NCBI RefSeq assembly: GCF_009870125.1
Contig: NC_046683.1
Coordinates: 50,731,869-50,795,868 of the forward strand
Length of the DNA stretch: 64,000 nucleotides
Origin: Drosophila pseudoobscura
Lineage: Eukaryota; Arthropoda; Insecta; Diptera; Drosophilidae
Direction of reading: 5' to 3'
Shown here: positions 13,101 through 26,300 of the stretch, piece by piece
Layout: each line of letters begins with the position of its first letter
Numbering within the stretch: position 1 is the first letter of the stretch
Notes under the pieces: generated by a model
Database searches by the model: none
What the model saw: only the letters and a program-made list of their open reading frames with translations
Told to the model about the DNA's origin: nothing
Position numbers and translations under genes: made by a program

Positions 13101-13627
13101 CCTTTCCTCGTTGCACACAAGAGCGAAAGGCAACTCTGCCCCACCTTATTCAAATAGCAAATCCTGCTCATTGGGCCCCTGCTCAGGAGCATAAGAGCAC
13201 CATAATCGTTGTGATGGTCAGTGAGAGCATAAAAGCATCTTCATCATCATCATCCCCATCATCCCCATCATTCTCGCAGCTAGTGAGAGAAGCACAACAA
13301 CATCATCGTCATCATCATCATTGTCGAAGTCAGCGAAGAGATAATCGCTGGCCATTGGTGTTGGTGTTGGTGTTGTTGTTGGTCTTGTTGTTGGTATTGG
13401 TGTTGGTGTAGCACAGCAGCCCACGAAATTGAGGGGGAGTGAAGAAGTCGCGCAATTCTTCTGTTCTCCTTGTCTCCCCCTCGCACCACCCACCCCAGCC
13501 ACTCAAGTTTTGTTCTCTTTTTTTGGGGCGAACTCTTTCGTTTAGGGTGTGTGCAGTGCAGCGGCGATAAGATCAGCGTGTGTGAGGGAAGAGACCAGCC
13601 GCCTGGCCTGGCCGCGGCCCTGGCCCT

Positions 13628-13660
13628 GGCTATGGCTATGGCTATGGCTATGGCTATGGG
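13628..13660. repeat. CTATGG hexamer tandem repeat
   Basis: About five tandem copies of GGCTAT in a non-coding context. A similar array (AGCCAT, the complementary type) recurs at 15,546-15,573. Confidence 0.85.
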
Positions 13661-15414
13661 TCCTGTGGTCCGCAGAGAGACGACAGACCCTGGAGCTGGC
13701 CCTGGACCCTGGACAGACTGTGGCATCTGCAGCAGGTGTTTCGCTTTCAGGCTGCTGCTGCTGCTGATGCTGCTGCCACACAATATGGGTAACAAGTTGC
13801 ACCGTGCACCAATCCTGCACCGTTCTGCACCAACTTTATCGCCACATAATTCACACGGAAGAGGGAGAGAGACAGGGAGTGGGAGTGAGAGTGGAACTGG
13901 GGGGGCATGGATTGATTGACTCTCGCCGTGGGGGGGTGGGTAGTGGTACCAAAATGGAAAAATCAAACGTCAGAGCGGAGGATGCGGTAGAGCTGGAGCT
14001 GGCCAAATAGCCCGGGGACTCTTCAGGGAACCTGCAACCTGCCACACATTCAGCCAGGAGTACGCTCCACTAGGTAAATATGGCAGACGACACAAAGGGC
14101 ACACAGAATCCCGCATTCAACGCCAGCAACACATCCGCATGCCCCATCAAGATCTGGCCATCATCAGCCAGTCCCCCATCCTGATATATACTCCACCTCC
14201 CCCTATCCCTCCCCCTCCTGCAGTTCCCTTCTCCCCCTGTCATCGTCCTGTTCTCCTCTTCAGAAGCGCTTAGAATTCAAAACATTTCAGACAAATTGGC
14301 GTCGCTTTTTGAGCTCTCCACGTGTGACAAAATGCAATGCAAACAGCGGAAGGAAAGGGAAGGGAGGAGAACGGGAACGAGAACGGTCCCCCAATGGGGC
14401 AACACCCTCCTTCTCCTCGTTTTCCTCCTTCTCCTCCTGCATCTCCATCTGGACAATGCCCGGGAACCAGGCCCGAGGAATGGAGTCGAGAGTGCGGCGG
14501 CCTTGTTTAATTTATGCCAAAACATTTCTGAAGCGACGTTGACGACATCATTTGGCCTGGCAGAAACGATGGAGAATGGAGACGGACAGACCCATCGGAC
14601 AGTTGGCTACCAGCGCCCCTTTCTTCTGCTTCTTCTTCTGGTGGCGGTGTTGCATGGACTGCCCTGGGATTGAGGCGTCACTTGATATGCAATAAATAAG
14701 CTGCTTCTGCTGCTGCTGCTGCTGCTGGGAAAAGTGTTAACGAGCCTGCAGCGGGAGAGGGCCAATGGAGAGGGAGAAGCCTCTGTAGAGGGCCCCTAGA
14801 GAGAGAGAGCTACTTTTGTGTGTCGGACGCAGACACTTAGAGAAAAGCAAAAACATCTAACAATAAAAAGAGGGAATTTCGATGATTTAGGAGAGAGAGA
14901 AAGATAGCTGTTTATGAGATGGCCCCCATTCCCATGAGCGTAAAGATCTACTGTCGCTACGAACAAGAGAGGATTTCCTGTGGATTTATCATAGCTTTAC
15001 TGTTTCTACTTCTTCTGAGAGCACATGCCTTTTTATTCAATTTCCTTGCATTTCTCTTCCATTACTCCTTCTTCCGTTTCATAGCCCCCCCCTCGAACCG
15101 GCTGTCAATTGTTATCAGACCCCGTTCTGCATTATTTGCAGAACCTTTCCTTTCTCTCAGTGCAAGTTGCAATGCCTTGGCGCCACAAAATGAACGCCAT
15201 TCATGGGGCAACGTGCACGAGACAAGAATGTGACCCATTTTTAGCACCCGTACAGTGGCTCTTTTTCCCCCCATAGAATCTCCCCCGCCGCCCCTCCCAT
15301 CTAAGCGGAGTGTCTGCTGCTGTTGTTTGTTTAAATGTTTGCCCATATATGGTACAGTCAGCTATATAAATATGTGAACAGCTTTTAGCACCTTGCCCCC
15401 GCCACACTTGAGTG

Positions 15415-15440
15415 GCACACACACACACACACAAACACAC
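15415..15440. repeat. (CA)n microsatellite
   Basis: About ten CA units with one AAA interruption, non-coding. Confidence 0.9.
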
Positions 15441-15545
15441 TCCAGAGCTGCCATGAAGAGACATTTGAACGTGTCTCAGTGGCTCTCTACTGATCCCTCC
15501 GAGCACGTGCGAGCCACCAGACAATGAGAGGTTACAGTATACCCA

Positions 15546-15573
15546 GCCATAGCCATAGCCATAGCCATAGCCA
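15546..15573. repeat. AGCCAT hexamer tandem repeat
   Basis: More than four tandem AGCCAT units. On the opposite strand this is the same hexamer as the array at 13,628-13,660. Confidence 0.85.
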
Positions 15574-18500
15574 GCACTCAGAACCCATTCCAGGAGTCTC
15601 TTTTCTGGGGGCAGCATGGAAATCAAGTTGTTAAATTTACTTTCCAATATTAAGTTCCGATATTTTCTTTATTTCCCATTATTCTTGTTCCTTCTTTTCG
15701 CTGAATCCGCTGCTGAAGGCGGGGCCATTTTCAATTAAGCAAAATTAAAAATTTATTACGAACCACAGCAGAAAGAAAACAAAGGCGCCAGGCGGCAGGC
15801 GGCAGGAAAACAGGAAGTGCGCGAAGAGTAAATTGCAGGAGGTACTTCGGGGTAAAGGAGATGTTTATGTTTTCATTAAAAAAAAAAAAGGAGAATCCGA
15901 ATCATGGGTGGGATGGCTGATGGGCTGATGGGTTGACGGGTGGTATAGGTGGTATGGGGGTCAGTGCGTCGGTGGATGATTGGGTTGTGCTTTGGGCTCG
16001 GCTCGGTACAGCTCGTTTCGTTTCGGTTTGGTCCTGGCCTGTCCGCGCTATCCTTTTGCCCGTTTTTATTTGTGTTGAAGTTTTAATCATTGAAGTGACA
16101 TTGACAGCAGCAGACTCCACACTCCCCCGTGATGTCAGGGCCATGCCGCAGCCACAGAGGGCGACTCGCTTTTTTTTCCCAAACTGTGGCAAGTGGAATT
16201 TTCTCTGTCAGAGAGCCAACAAAATATTTATGAGTTTTAAGTGATTATTGAATTTGATATGCGGTCGGGCCGTCGCTCAATGCGGAAGTTTCTGCTTTTC
16301 TTTTTCGCAAGGATATTAAAAAAGTTTTTAATAACGAGTTAGAAAAGTTTAAAAGGCGCTCAGATTAACGAAAGACCGAACGGACGCTTTTATAGCCCCA
16401 TGTGTTTTATGGGCTTCAATGATTAACGAGGGAAGGTTTTTTTGGTTTTTTTTTGTTTTCGAATAAAACTGACTGTCAAGGGGGTGGATCGAATGGTAAT
16501 ACACGTCGAGAGGAATGTTTATTCAAGAGCATCAGTCTCTGAAAGCAAATATTGTATAAAAGGATTGTGGGTGGGGTATGGTTCAAAAGGGGGTCTGGTC
16601 TCTACTAAATAATCATGTAATTGCAGGATTAATCGTAAATAGCGACAGGATTAAGGGATAATGTGTTCCTGGCCCCACTGTACCGCAGTTCTAGTGCATT
16701 CATCTGTATTTTAACCATCTTACACTACTAGATCTACAGCCAGAATTACTAAAGAACGCTGTGGTTGTGGTTTACCCGCTAATCCGTTCCTATATATCCC
16801 AAAAATATTTTAGAATGTACAAGTACTTGCTTCTTTTTAACCGGCCAATAGGAATTTATGGACGATCCTTTACCTGAGGGTTGTATCTCTACCAATTTCA
16901 ATTTCTTGAATTATATCTCAGGTTACACCGCCCTGTGGGATATCTTGCTAAACAAATTATGAGGTCAGTAATGGCACACTCCTTTGTAATGGGATCTTCA
17001 TTTTTGATAGATCTTTTTGGGAGTCCCTCAATTATTCATTTTGGAATCATCTCCCAGCTTCCACCAGCTTGCGTAAAAGTAATTGTATGATAGAGAAATT
17101 ATGCTCAGATCGGAAGATCAAGTCGAAACTTGAACCCCCGTTTAACCCACGGAATACCCAAACTGCTTCACTTGGAAGCTCCCTGGCTCCCTCTATCTCT
17201 CGCCCTTTCTGCTCTATTTCCTTATCTGTCCCTTTTCCCCGTCCCTTCTTTAGCACTCGATAAATAAACCGTTGTTACAGTGTTGCAAACGTTATATTTC
17301 AATTAGCATAGCATTTCCATAGCGTAGCCAGCATTTATGCGGCGATAAGTTTTCTTCAATTAAAACTTTTGCCACAAAAGACACACACAAACACACACAC
17401 AGACACACACACACAACAGAACACTCCACTCGTACACACAGCCACAGACATATGGAATATTTGGAGGCAAACTTTTGCATAAATTTTAATGAATCTAATT
17501 CGAGTGGAGAGCGCCGCCAACTTTTGTTACTTCATAAATCTGATGGCGCATCGGATGGAGTACTTTTTGTGTAAGTAAATATAATTTTGAGGCGCCACTA
17601 ATAACACACTTCCGTTGTTGCCTCTGACTCTGTCTCTGCCTCTGCCCCTGCTCTATTTTTGAGGGGTTTTCCCCTCCACAACAATGGCGACGGCAACGAC
17701 TTCCGCTCTGAGACACACACACAAACAACAAAAAAATAACAAAAAACAACACACACCCACACACATACATATGTAGGGAAAAGCCGCTTGGGGGATTACC
17801 CCGGAATACGTACCAGGAGTACGGTTCTACGTGTTTTTTTTTGTTTGTATGATTTTTTTGTTTTCACAAGTTTTATTTTATTTTTTTATTTTTTTTCGTA
17901 GTTTTATTTCATATTTTTTTCCAACTTCTTCTCTGATAGGTGGCTCCTTTTGATTTAAAAACAATTCTCAAAAAAAATGTTCAACGCACGCTGTGTGGAT
18001 GCAACGGATCGAGGAATGGAATGCTTCTGCCTCTGCTGCTGCTGTTGGGGAGCCCCGGTTGCTGGCTAAAGTCGAACCGCAAGCAACAGACAGCGAACAC
18101 AGACTGAAAGCTGGAGCTGAGGCCTCGTGTTCGGCGCGCAAAAACACTGCTTTTTTGCAAACTGTTGAAAAATCGCACGGAAAATGTGTAGTGGAAACGC
18201 ACACACGAGCGCACACACGAAGACCACACGAAGCCACGAGGCAGCAGGCAGCAGCAGGCAGCAACAAGAACAACAACTAGCAACAGCAGATGTAGAGCCA
18301 AAGCCAAAGCCGAAGCCACAGTGCCGCCAGAGCCAGAGCCCCAGAGCCAGGGCCGAAGCTGGAGCTCCAAAACGATGCTCGTGGTGTACACATGTTGCAA
18401 GCAGCATCATCTCAGCGGCAAATGTTGCTTGGATGCCACAAACGTGCGCATGAGAAAATGTTGCTAAACGTTTAATAGTGTTGTTGTTTGTGTTTTGGAT

Positions 18501-19867
18501 ACCCTGTAAGCGAAATTAGCAGGGATACAGCCGATTGTTTGGAGATTGTCTGGATATGGGGAGATTCTACTGTTAACCGTTGATACATCCACATGAGGTC
18601 CATAATAACCCAAATATGATAGAAATCCACCATCCACTTTATGTTCTAAAAGTACTACTTAAAATAATCTCGCGTCGTGTAGCAACGCCCCTCGGTTTGA
18701 GGTATGAGCTTCTGCATGGACTACGTGCCGATCTTCGACTGATGGTGCTTCTAAAGTAATCCCATCATCAAGATATATGTAATTTCAAAGATATACTTGT
18801 ATAGCTTGTTGTAAAGAAATCAACAAAGAAAAGTGATTATCTTTAGCTACCGCTTCGAGGGGTATCTTTTAGTCCGAATTTCATTTATAGAATTCCTACA
18901 TGTTGTTGTTGGTGTTGCCCGTTTGTTCGTTTAGGCGGGAAAAATATGTGTGTTGTGGTAGCCAGAACTCAGAACCCAGGAGCCAGAAGAAGCGGCTTTT
19001 GTAAGCTGCAGCAACCCAGCCATGTAGCAGTGATTATTTTGTCAATTGCAGTGACACAAAGGCATGGCATCTATCTCTAATGCCGGGGTCCCAGCCCCTC
19101 CTTCTACTCCTTCTTTGGCGATTATTTCGTTGTTGTCTTTTGTTCATACAAAGGATGGGGAGGCGATTCAAAGGGGATAAAGGGGGGATCCTAAGTAGTT
19201 GCGGATTGTTTAGAGAGCGCTTTGAGGGGCATTCAATTGATTCCCATGAATGCCGCATCGAGTGGCAGCAACATCAAAGCGTGTTTCCACTCTTTGTAAT
19301 GGATCTAGCCAGCCAGAGATACATCTACATCTACACCTACATCTGTATAAATCTCTCTGTATTGATTGCATCAATGGTTCTGTATAATTTACTTAGCTGA
19401 TTAGTGGAATAAGCCGATTATGCAAATGTTTTTGCCATGCTCAAAAACAACAAAATAAAAGGACAGAGTGCGAGTGTAAATGAGTGTAAATGTGTGTGTG
19501 TGGAAAATTCCAAAATGAAATCATTTTCATTTGCACAAATAAAAGGCAGACAGGCAGAAACCCATTGCAAATGAATATTTAATAAAATACACGCATATTT
19601 TATATATTTAAAATCAATTAAAATATTTCCAACAAGAATCCATTTCCACTTCTCTGCTCCTTGAAGCGGCAGGCAAACGGCAGGCTTTTGTCCGGCGCAA
19701 CCCCCCACCCCCCACTCACCCACTCACAGACATCCATGGAATCCATTTTGCGGTAGCTCGTGTTTAACCAACTAAAAACTATTTTATTGTTACCACACTT
19801 GATGGCTGTTTTTCCCACACATTTGCCACGCATGCAGCCCTACAGTCGAACAATAATTTCCATGCTC

Positions 19868-20187
19868 TCATTGAATAATATATGCCTTGGATAATTGCTG
19901 GAATTGAATGCGGAAATCAAGAAGAACCAGGTAATACGCAGACAAGAGCATGCAGAGCTCTTATGTGTCTTGAAGACAAGGCTTTAAAATCTATCAATCA
20001 ATAAAGAAGAGTTCAAGCTGACTAGTCCATACTCCGTGTTCCAAAGAAAAATATAAACAATTTGGGTTTGTTTCAATGGCAACACTAATTGCAGTTGATA
20101 TTAATGGACTCTTACAATGGGATTACTTGACTGCACCAACAAGGAGCCATAGACGAAGATCCACGCGGATTCCAGGCAGAATCGCAT
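19868..20187 (-). CDS. Candidate tiny secreted-peptide gene
   Basis: On the minus strand an ATG at 20,187 opens a 72-nt exon (20,187-20,116) coding MRFCLESAWIFVYG followed by SLLVQSSNPI. This is a short basic start then a hydrophobic core, like a signal peptide. Third positions of the open frame through this segment are mostly G/C, unlike the surroundings. It ends at a donor, ATT|GTAAGA. A pyrimidine-rich acceptor ending TTCCAG at 19,898 leads in phase 0 to nine more codons (QLSKAYIIQ) and a stop at 19,868. An AATAAA lies 80 bp beyond (19,788-19,783) and a TATA box lies about 130 bp upstream of the ATG. The predicted peptide is 33 aa. The first exon is better supported than the second. Alternatively, the exon could splice to a more distant exon. 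Confidence 0.4.
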
Positions 20188-20306
20188 CCAACAGACCGAG
20201 AGGCGCTGCTGCACGACGCGTGAGTATTTCAAGAAGAAAACAATACAGTTATTAGACCTAATAACAGCCGCAAAACAAAATCTAGCTAGGATCAGATGGA
20301 GTTTTG

Positions 20307-20315
20307 CCTATTATA
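20307..20315 (-). promoter_or_regulatory. TATA-like box of the candidate secreted-peptide gene
   Basis: TATAATAGG on the minus strand. It would place the start site near 20,285 and give a 5' UTR of about 100 nt. Confidence 0.4.
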
Positions 20316-21816
20316 CGAGTAGGTTTAAGATCGATTGCTGCTTCTGCCAGATATGTGCCAAATTCTGTGTACCCAACCACGTATCCATATCCGTATCCAT
20401 TTGCAGTTCAATTCTTACCTTTCTCCCCCCCAAAAAACATTCCCTAATGGAACACTTTAATCATCTTTTACCACCATTAAAGACCTCTGCAGTCATTAAG
20501 TTCGCTTTGAGAGAGTAAAACGGAAATGTTCTTGGTGGCAAAAAAAAAAAAATGAAAATCAACAATTTACAAATTGAAGCGCAGGCCACAAAACGGATCT
20601 AGCGCAGCCCGCACCGCCCCCACAGGCCCCCCACAATTGGTTTCCATTTCCTCATCAAATTAAATGAAACGAAATCAAATGAATTGCAATAAAATGGAAT
20701 ACAATCGAGTCGCCCCGGAAGAGTCGACTGTGACTGTTGCAAGCAGCTCCGCTCTGGCGAAAGCGAACCAAATTAACGAAAATCATTTCAACAGCTCCTG
20801 GCGCCAGCCCCAAAGACCCCACATCCAAAGGACTCCTCGCCGTGCCTTCCAGAGGATGCCATAGAAATGCTGGTAATTAAGCGCTCTTGAGCTCACCGGC
20901 AAAAAAAGAAAAAAAAAAAAACAAAAGAAAAAACGAAATGTTTTAAATACGTTGTGGAAAAACATGAAAAATGAAACGAAACACAACAAATTAAAATGGA
21001 ATTTAAACGGGAATAAAGAAGCGACGAAGGCGTGGCAGGAGCAGAATACGAAGCACGAAGCAGCCAGCACCCAGCAGCCAGCAGCCAGGACTGAGAGCAA
21101 ACAAGTCCCATGTCCCAAAAAGCAAGGAGCAAGGAACAACTAAAAGCATTTCCGGCCAAGAACAGAACCCATGGAATGCGCTAAAAGTATGCAAACGCCA
21201 AGGAAAAGGCTCTCCAGTAGAGTAGCTGAAAGTCGACAAGGTACCACGACCACGCCCACAATACTGGAGCACTCTGCCGCAGCAGCAGAAACAGCAGCAG
21301 CAGCAACAGCAAGTCCCAACAAATTTCTTTATAATATACAAAGGAAATGCCAAACGGAGGCGACTCAAACAAGCAGACAAACACAAACACAAAACCGTCA
21401 GCCCCCACCCCTCCCTCAACCATTTGTGGGCGAGAAGGGTTCCATTTAGAGGGAATTTTCCGAGGAATACGAGGAGTGCGTGCGAGGAGTGTGGGTCCAA
21501 ATGTGACACAAACATGTGTATGTGTTCAGCTGGTGCCGTGGCAACAACAAAGGAGGCAAGCTAGCAACAGCAAAAGGATTACCAAAGAGGCAGGCAAGCA
21601 AGCAGGCAGGCAAGCAAGCAGGCAGGCAGACAGAAGCAGGAACAAGAACAGCAAGAGCCGGAGAACGAACGGGGAAAGGCAAGCGACTTACGTGCGTTAA
21701 TAATACGCATACGACACGTTGTACGGACTCTGAATCTGCCACTGACTTCGGCTGTGGCCATACATCAAAAACGGGAGAAAACGTAGCCCGGAGCCATGTC
21801 AACAGGGAGGAAGAAT

Positions 21817-21885
21817 AGAGGCAGGAGCCGGAGTCAGAGTCGGCGTCGCAGTCAGAGTCAGAGCCGGAGTCGGAGTAGGAGCAAG
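21817..21885. repeat. Imperfect GAGTCA/GAGCCG hexamer array
   Basis: About eleven degenerate hexamers of the form GAGTCR or GAGCCR. This is one of several dispersed arrays of the same kind in the non-coding part of the window. Confidence 0.8.
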
Positions 21886-22365
21886 AAGCGGCCTTGATTA
21901 GGTTTGCAGCATGACTGACTTTCTTCCAAGGCAGGAACCAAGACACTCCTCCTTTTCGAGGCCGTGTGGCTGGAGACCACGTCTGTCCTTGGCAAACGCA
22001 TAAAATGTATTTAACACACAATTTATGTCTGCACGAGAGGCGCAGAGGCGCTCAAATTTACAGCCCACAGGCAACTGGCGGGGCTTCAGGTTTATTTTAT
22101 TAGAGTAACGCAGCAGCAAGAGCAGCCAGTGCAGGCAAAGGAGTCCTGAGTCCGGAGTCCCGAGTCCCTAGTCCCGACTCCTTCCTGCTTTCCTGCTTTT
22201 GTGTGCCAGAGCCATTTGTTCTACACATAAATTGGCCCGCGGGGCCATCAAGCAAAAATCATATGTTTTATACATGGCAAAAGTTGGCCCACAGTCTGCC
22301 AGGGCGAAAAAAAAGTTTAATAGACCTGGCTTTAATATTTCAGATTTTTCGCTCTCTCCTCTCCT

Positions 22366-22393
22366 CTCTCTCTTGCTCTCTCTCTCTCTCTCT
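22366..22393. repeat. (CT)n microsatellite
   Basis: CT dinucleotide run just upstream of AT-rich DNA, not associated with a supported gene. Confidence 0.85.
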
Positions 22394-23336
22394 GTGCTAC
22401 GGATTGAACAAAAAGTTTTTATTTTGATTTTATGACTTTGGCTGTTGCGCAATGAGGACATGGCTTGAACTCTGAACCCTGAAAGGGGGAAAGTTTTGTG
22501 CAGTAAACTATGGTAGCCCCCACTGGGATTATTATGATGGAAAAATGATTGACTATGCAAATTGTCTGCCCTAAGAATGGGAGTATGTACAACATTATTA
22601 TAGTACAAATAATTCAAAGGAACTCGCAGGATGGCAGCTCTAGGGAACTATAGAGAATGGTCAGAGGAGATAAATGAAAGTAAGAACCATCTATCGCTGA
22701 TCCTCTCAAGAAAGGTTCCCCTTAATAAGACTGAAATTCTGTTTTACAAATAAATAAATCTTAAAGGCCTGTCCCCGCCCCCCACTCGTCCTCCGAAAGT
22801 TGACAAACAAACAAAGCCTCTCAGACAATTGCCCAGCTGAAAACTGGCGAAAATTCCGAATGTACATACATATGTGTTGTACCGCAAATGTGCTGCTCCT
22901 TCACATGTGACGCTTCCCAAAAAAAAAAAAAAAAAAAAGCGGCAGGAACAAATAAAAGGGAAAACTTTTAATTTTCCGCAAAATGTTTTGCGGAACCTTT
23001 TCTTAACAAGAACTTTTCATTTTTAATTAAATGGCAGACACAGGGTCCCAGTCCTACGAGACCCTTCCCCTTTCCTTTCCCTCCTTCAGAGAGAGTTGGG
23101 GACGAGCGTGGGATAGTGAGCGGGTGTCCAGGAAAGTTGTCTGCGGCAAAAGAGCACCGCAACAGCAACAGCAACAACAGCAAAAGGCAGAGAATAAAGG
23201 CCCAGCGTTCCAGTTACAGTTCCAGTTCCACTTCCAATTCCACTTCCAGTCCCGCCCTCCCACAATAAAGCTCAATTAGTTAACGGCGAGCGCGCGCTGC
23301 TCAATCAAAGAGCGCACACGGTTTCCGCTCAGTCCG

Positions 23337-23392
23337 CTGCCCCTGCCCCTGCCCCTGCCGCAGCCGCAGCCCCTGCCCCTGACCCAGCCCAC
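23337..23392. repeat. CCCCTG/CCGCAG hexamer array
   Basis: Tandem degenerate hexamers (CCCCTG, then CCGCAG, then CCCCTG again), non-coding. Confidence 0.8.
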
Positions 23393-26300
23393 AAATCGTG
23401 CATTATTATTTGTTTGTTCGGGGGCTGCTTATCAGCTGGAGCCCCGAAGACTCAGATCTGAATTCCCAGTCACTCACACAGGCACTGTGGGTGTCAATAG
23501 ATTAAGCTGCCAAAGGGGCGATCTGCAAGGGCATTTCATTTTTTTTTTCCACAAATCAGCCTTTTGACAATATCTCCTCATTTTAATCATTCTTGAATTT
23601 TTCGACAAATTATCACTGGATAATGCTGGCATTCATCCCACTGTGCATAGTCGGACTCGGGCGTAGGGGCAATTGCAGTCACGCATCTCACGATTGCGCT
23701 ATTATATTCTCACCTTATGATGACTGACTGCAAGGCAGCCCCGGCCCCAGCCCCAGCCCCAGACTCGACCCGAAACTGGGATTGGGTTTGGGTTTGGGTT
23801 CGGGTTGGATGGATGGATGGATGATGGGACTCCAACGGGGAGTGGCACGGGGTAGTGGTGCTCGCAAGGCAATTGAAAAGCCGCAAACAATAATTGCAGT
23901 TACCTAAGCCAAAGCCCCCGCCAAAACCGCAGCAATTTTTGTTGCTGTTTTGCCCCTGAAACGGGAAAGGGAATGCGGAGTGCGGAGTGCGGAATGCGGA
24001 ATGCTCATCCTGTTCTTAGAAGCAGAAGATGGGCCCGGGAGGGAGGGAGGGTGAGAGAGCGATGAACGCGAATTAGGCAAATTGTCTGCAATTTCTGTGG
24101 GCTCCCTTTCGCGTTGCAACGTTTTGGGTTTTTTTTTTCGGCTCTCTCGAGAGATTACTGGCCATCGATTGTCTTTGTTTAAATGTTCGTGTTGCGGGGA
24201 AACTGTGTTAAGATTTCTCTGTTGTTCTGGTTTTCATAATTCCTATTCCCTATCCACTTTCCCATCAGCCCCGTAGCGGGTTCACGGGTTCAGCGGGCCG
24301 CACTTGTGTGTCATCCTGCCTGCCTTCCTCCACTCTCTCTCTCGCTCTCTCTCTCTCTTTCTCTCTCGCGTCTCTGATCCGTTTCTATGCAGTTGCCCTG
24401 CAGCCATTTTTTTTTAGTTGTCGAGGACGACACCCACACCAGCCAGCCGCCGACCCTCCGTCGAGTGAAGCACCTTCATTAACATACCAACTGCAGTGCG
24501 TGAGTGGGGGAGTGGGGGGGATTGAGCGAGGTAGTAACATCCATGCTGGGGAGGATTGCCCGCCGCCTGTGGGTAAGGAATTTCCAGCTTCGTGGCTTGG
24601 AATTTGCTGTAATCCGATACAATTTAGCGGCTTAAAGCTTCTGCCTGCTTGACGCTCAAGTTTCTCGTCATCTTCTGCTCCTTTCCGTTGTTGTTTCTGT
24701 TATTGCTACCTCCCCCTCAGCGCTAGAGAGAGAGAGAGAGACAGAGGGAACTCCAGCAAGGCACGCGTTTCGCATTTTCTCTTCTTTGGATTCCGCCTTT
24801 GCCTTTGTTTTGAGTTCCCCTGTCATATGGCCATCTCTATCACTCCTTTTCGTTAGGGTTACTCTGTGTGTGCGGCTCCAGGGCTCTACCAGTGCTCTTT
24901 CAATGGAGGGGATTAGAAGCCACTCCAATGGTTCTCTATCGCTCTTCCTTTCCTTCTCCTAACTCCCCATCTCCCTCTCGGAGTTCACAGTTAAGGCGAA
25001 TATTTATCAGCAAAAATATCATACATACATATACATACATTGAAAACAACTGTTATATATGTATTTCTTTCAGTGCAAACTGCACATTTACCTCGCATCA
25101 AATATTCTACAAAATTCGCTTTTCATACATTCTTTCTTTCTTTCTCTTCCACTGAACCACTCAGAAATGCAACAAAACAAAACAAAAATCTTATCAAAAA
25201 TACAAGAAACAAAATGTACTTTCGTCTGTCCAAGACTTTGGTACCCTTTAATAGTAGTTGTTCCAAATTGCAGCAAAAAGAGCGGCCTATGATTCGATTC
25301 GATTACCGATTCAGATCTTGATCCAGAATATATCCACATACTCGTGCATAGAAGTGCATCTCTGAGCTGCTCAAAATGGAAGTACCCTCTTCGAAGAGGG
25401 TATTCAAATAAAACGAAGATAGTGCAAGAGGAAGTAAGAGCCAAATAGAATAGAGAATGCGGCGGGGGGAAGGTGCATACGAAATGCATGTATGAAAAAA
25501 TCTAAACAATTTCGCCAACAACTTTGCTGACGGCTCGAAAAGGATTACATAACAGTGGAAGGCGGCAGGTGGTGGGGTGCTGGGGTGCAGAGGGGAGGAG
25601 CCCTGGAATCGGGAAGACACCAGCTGCTGTTGCTGCCATATGGTAATTGTTTTTTTTTTTTTGTTACATCACGTTGTAGCTGGAAACCGAAATCCGCAAC
25701 ATTCGCTATTCCTGTTCCGAGCAATGTTTGTGCTGCACTGCTGCATGCAGTGAAAGGGCAGGCACACCGCACACCGCACCCCGCACACCGCCCAACCCAC
25801 AGGCGGTTGTAATTGCGTTCATACATAATTATGATGGAAAGCGAGAGAGGGTGAGGGAGTGCGGGAGGGAGAGGGAGAGGAGGGGCACTCAAGGTGTACG
25901 AGTACATTGCGAGAGCCGAGAGTTATGCTACATTTAAACCAAATTGACTTCGTTGCGGGTGAGTTGGAGACGGGAATCGGTAGCGACTGGAATTAAAGCT
26001 GCCTACATTCGTGCGAAGCAAAACGAAAGATAAATGGCAACAAGGAGAACGGGATAGAGAGGGAGAGAGAGAGCGTAGCGTAGCAGAGGTCGAGCGAAAG
26101 CAGCCGTCAGCCAAGTACCGTTTATTTTTCACTTTTTGCCACTCGACGCGACCCTTTAAATGGCAACATTTTCACCACACATACACACACTCTCACTCAT
26201 CCACAGTGGGTTAAATAACGCCCCGCATTATTTAATTCAATGTTGAAGTCGCGGCTAGTACTGTCTCTTTCTCGCAGCAGGTGGAAGAGCAGGAGCAGGA

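Larger units (their letters stand above)
10219..19764. other. Long non-coding stretch with simple repeats
   Basis: About 9.5 kb without a supportable gene. Long ORFs (for example 228 codons at 13,280-13,966 minus) consist of His/Gln, Ala-Ile or Ser runs translated from microsatellites. Isolated TATA-like sequences occur at 12,448 (+), 15,363 (either strand), 16,389 (-) and 16,554 (+), but none is followed by a convincing coding exon. It is best read as intergenic or intronic regulatory DNA. Confidence 0.55.

Noticed and set aside
13280-13966. 228-codon minus-strand ORF
   Set aside because: Its residues come from CTATGG, CAC/CAA and ATG microsatellites; no domain, no start context and an equally long ORF on the other strand.
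20076-20258. Plus-strand exon reading through the secreted-peptide locus, ending at a GTGAGT
   Set aside because: The plus frame has poor third-position bias, while the minus frame is strongly biased and has a TATA box.
21446-22021. 191-codon minus-strand ORF
   Set aside because: Mostly translated CAGGCAAG and GAGTCA repeats.
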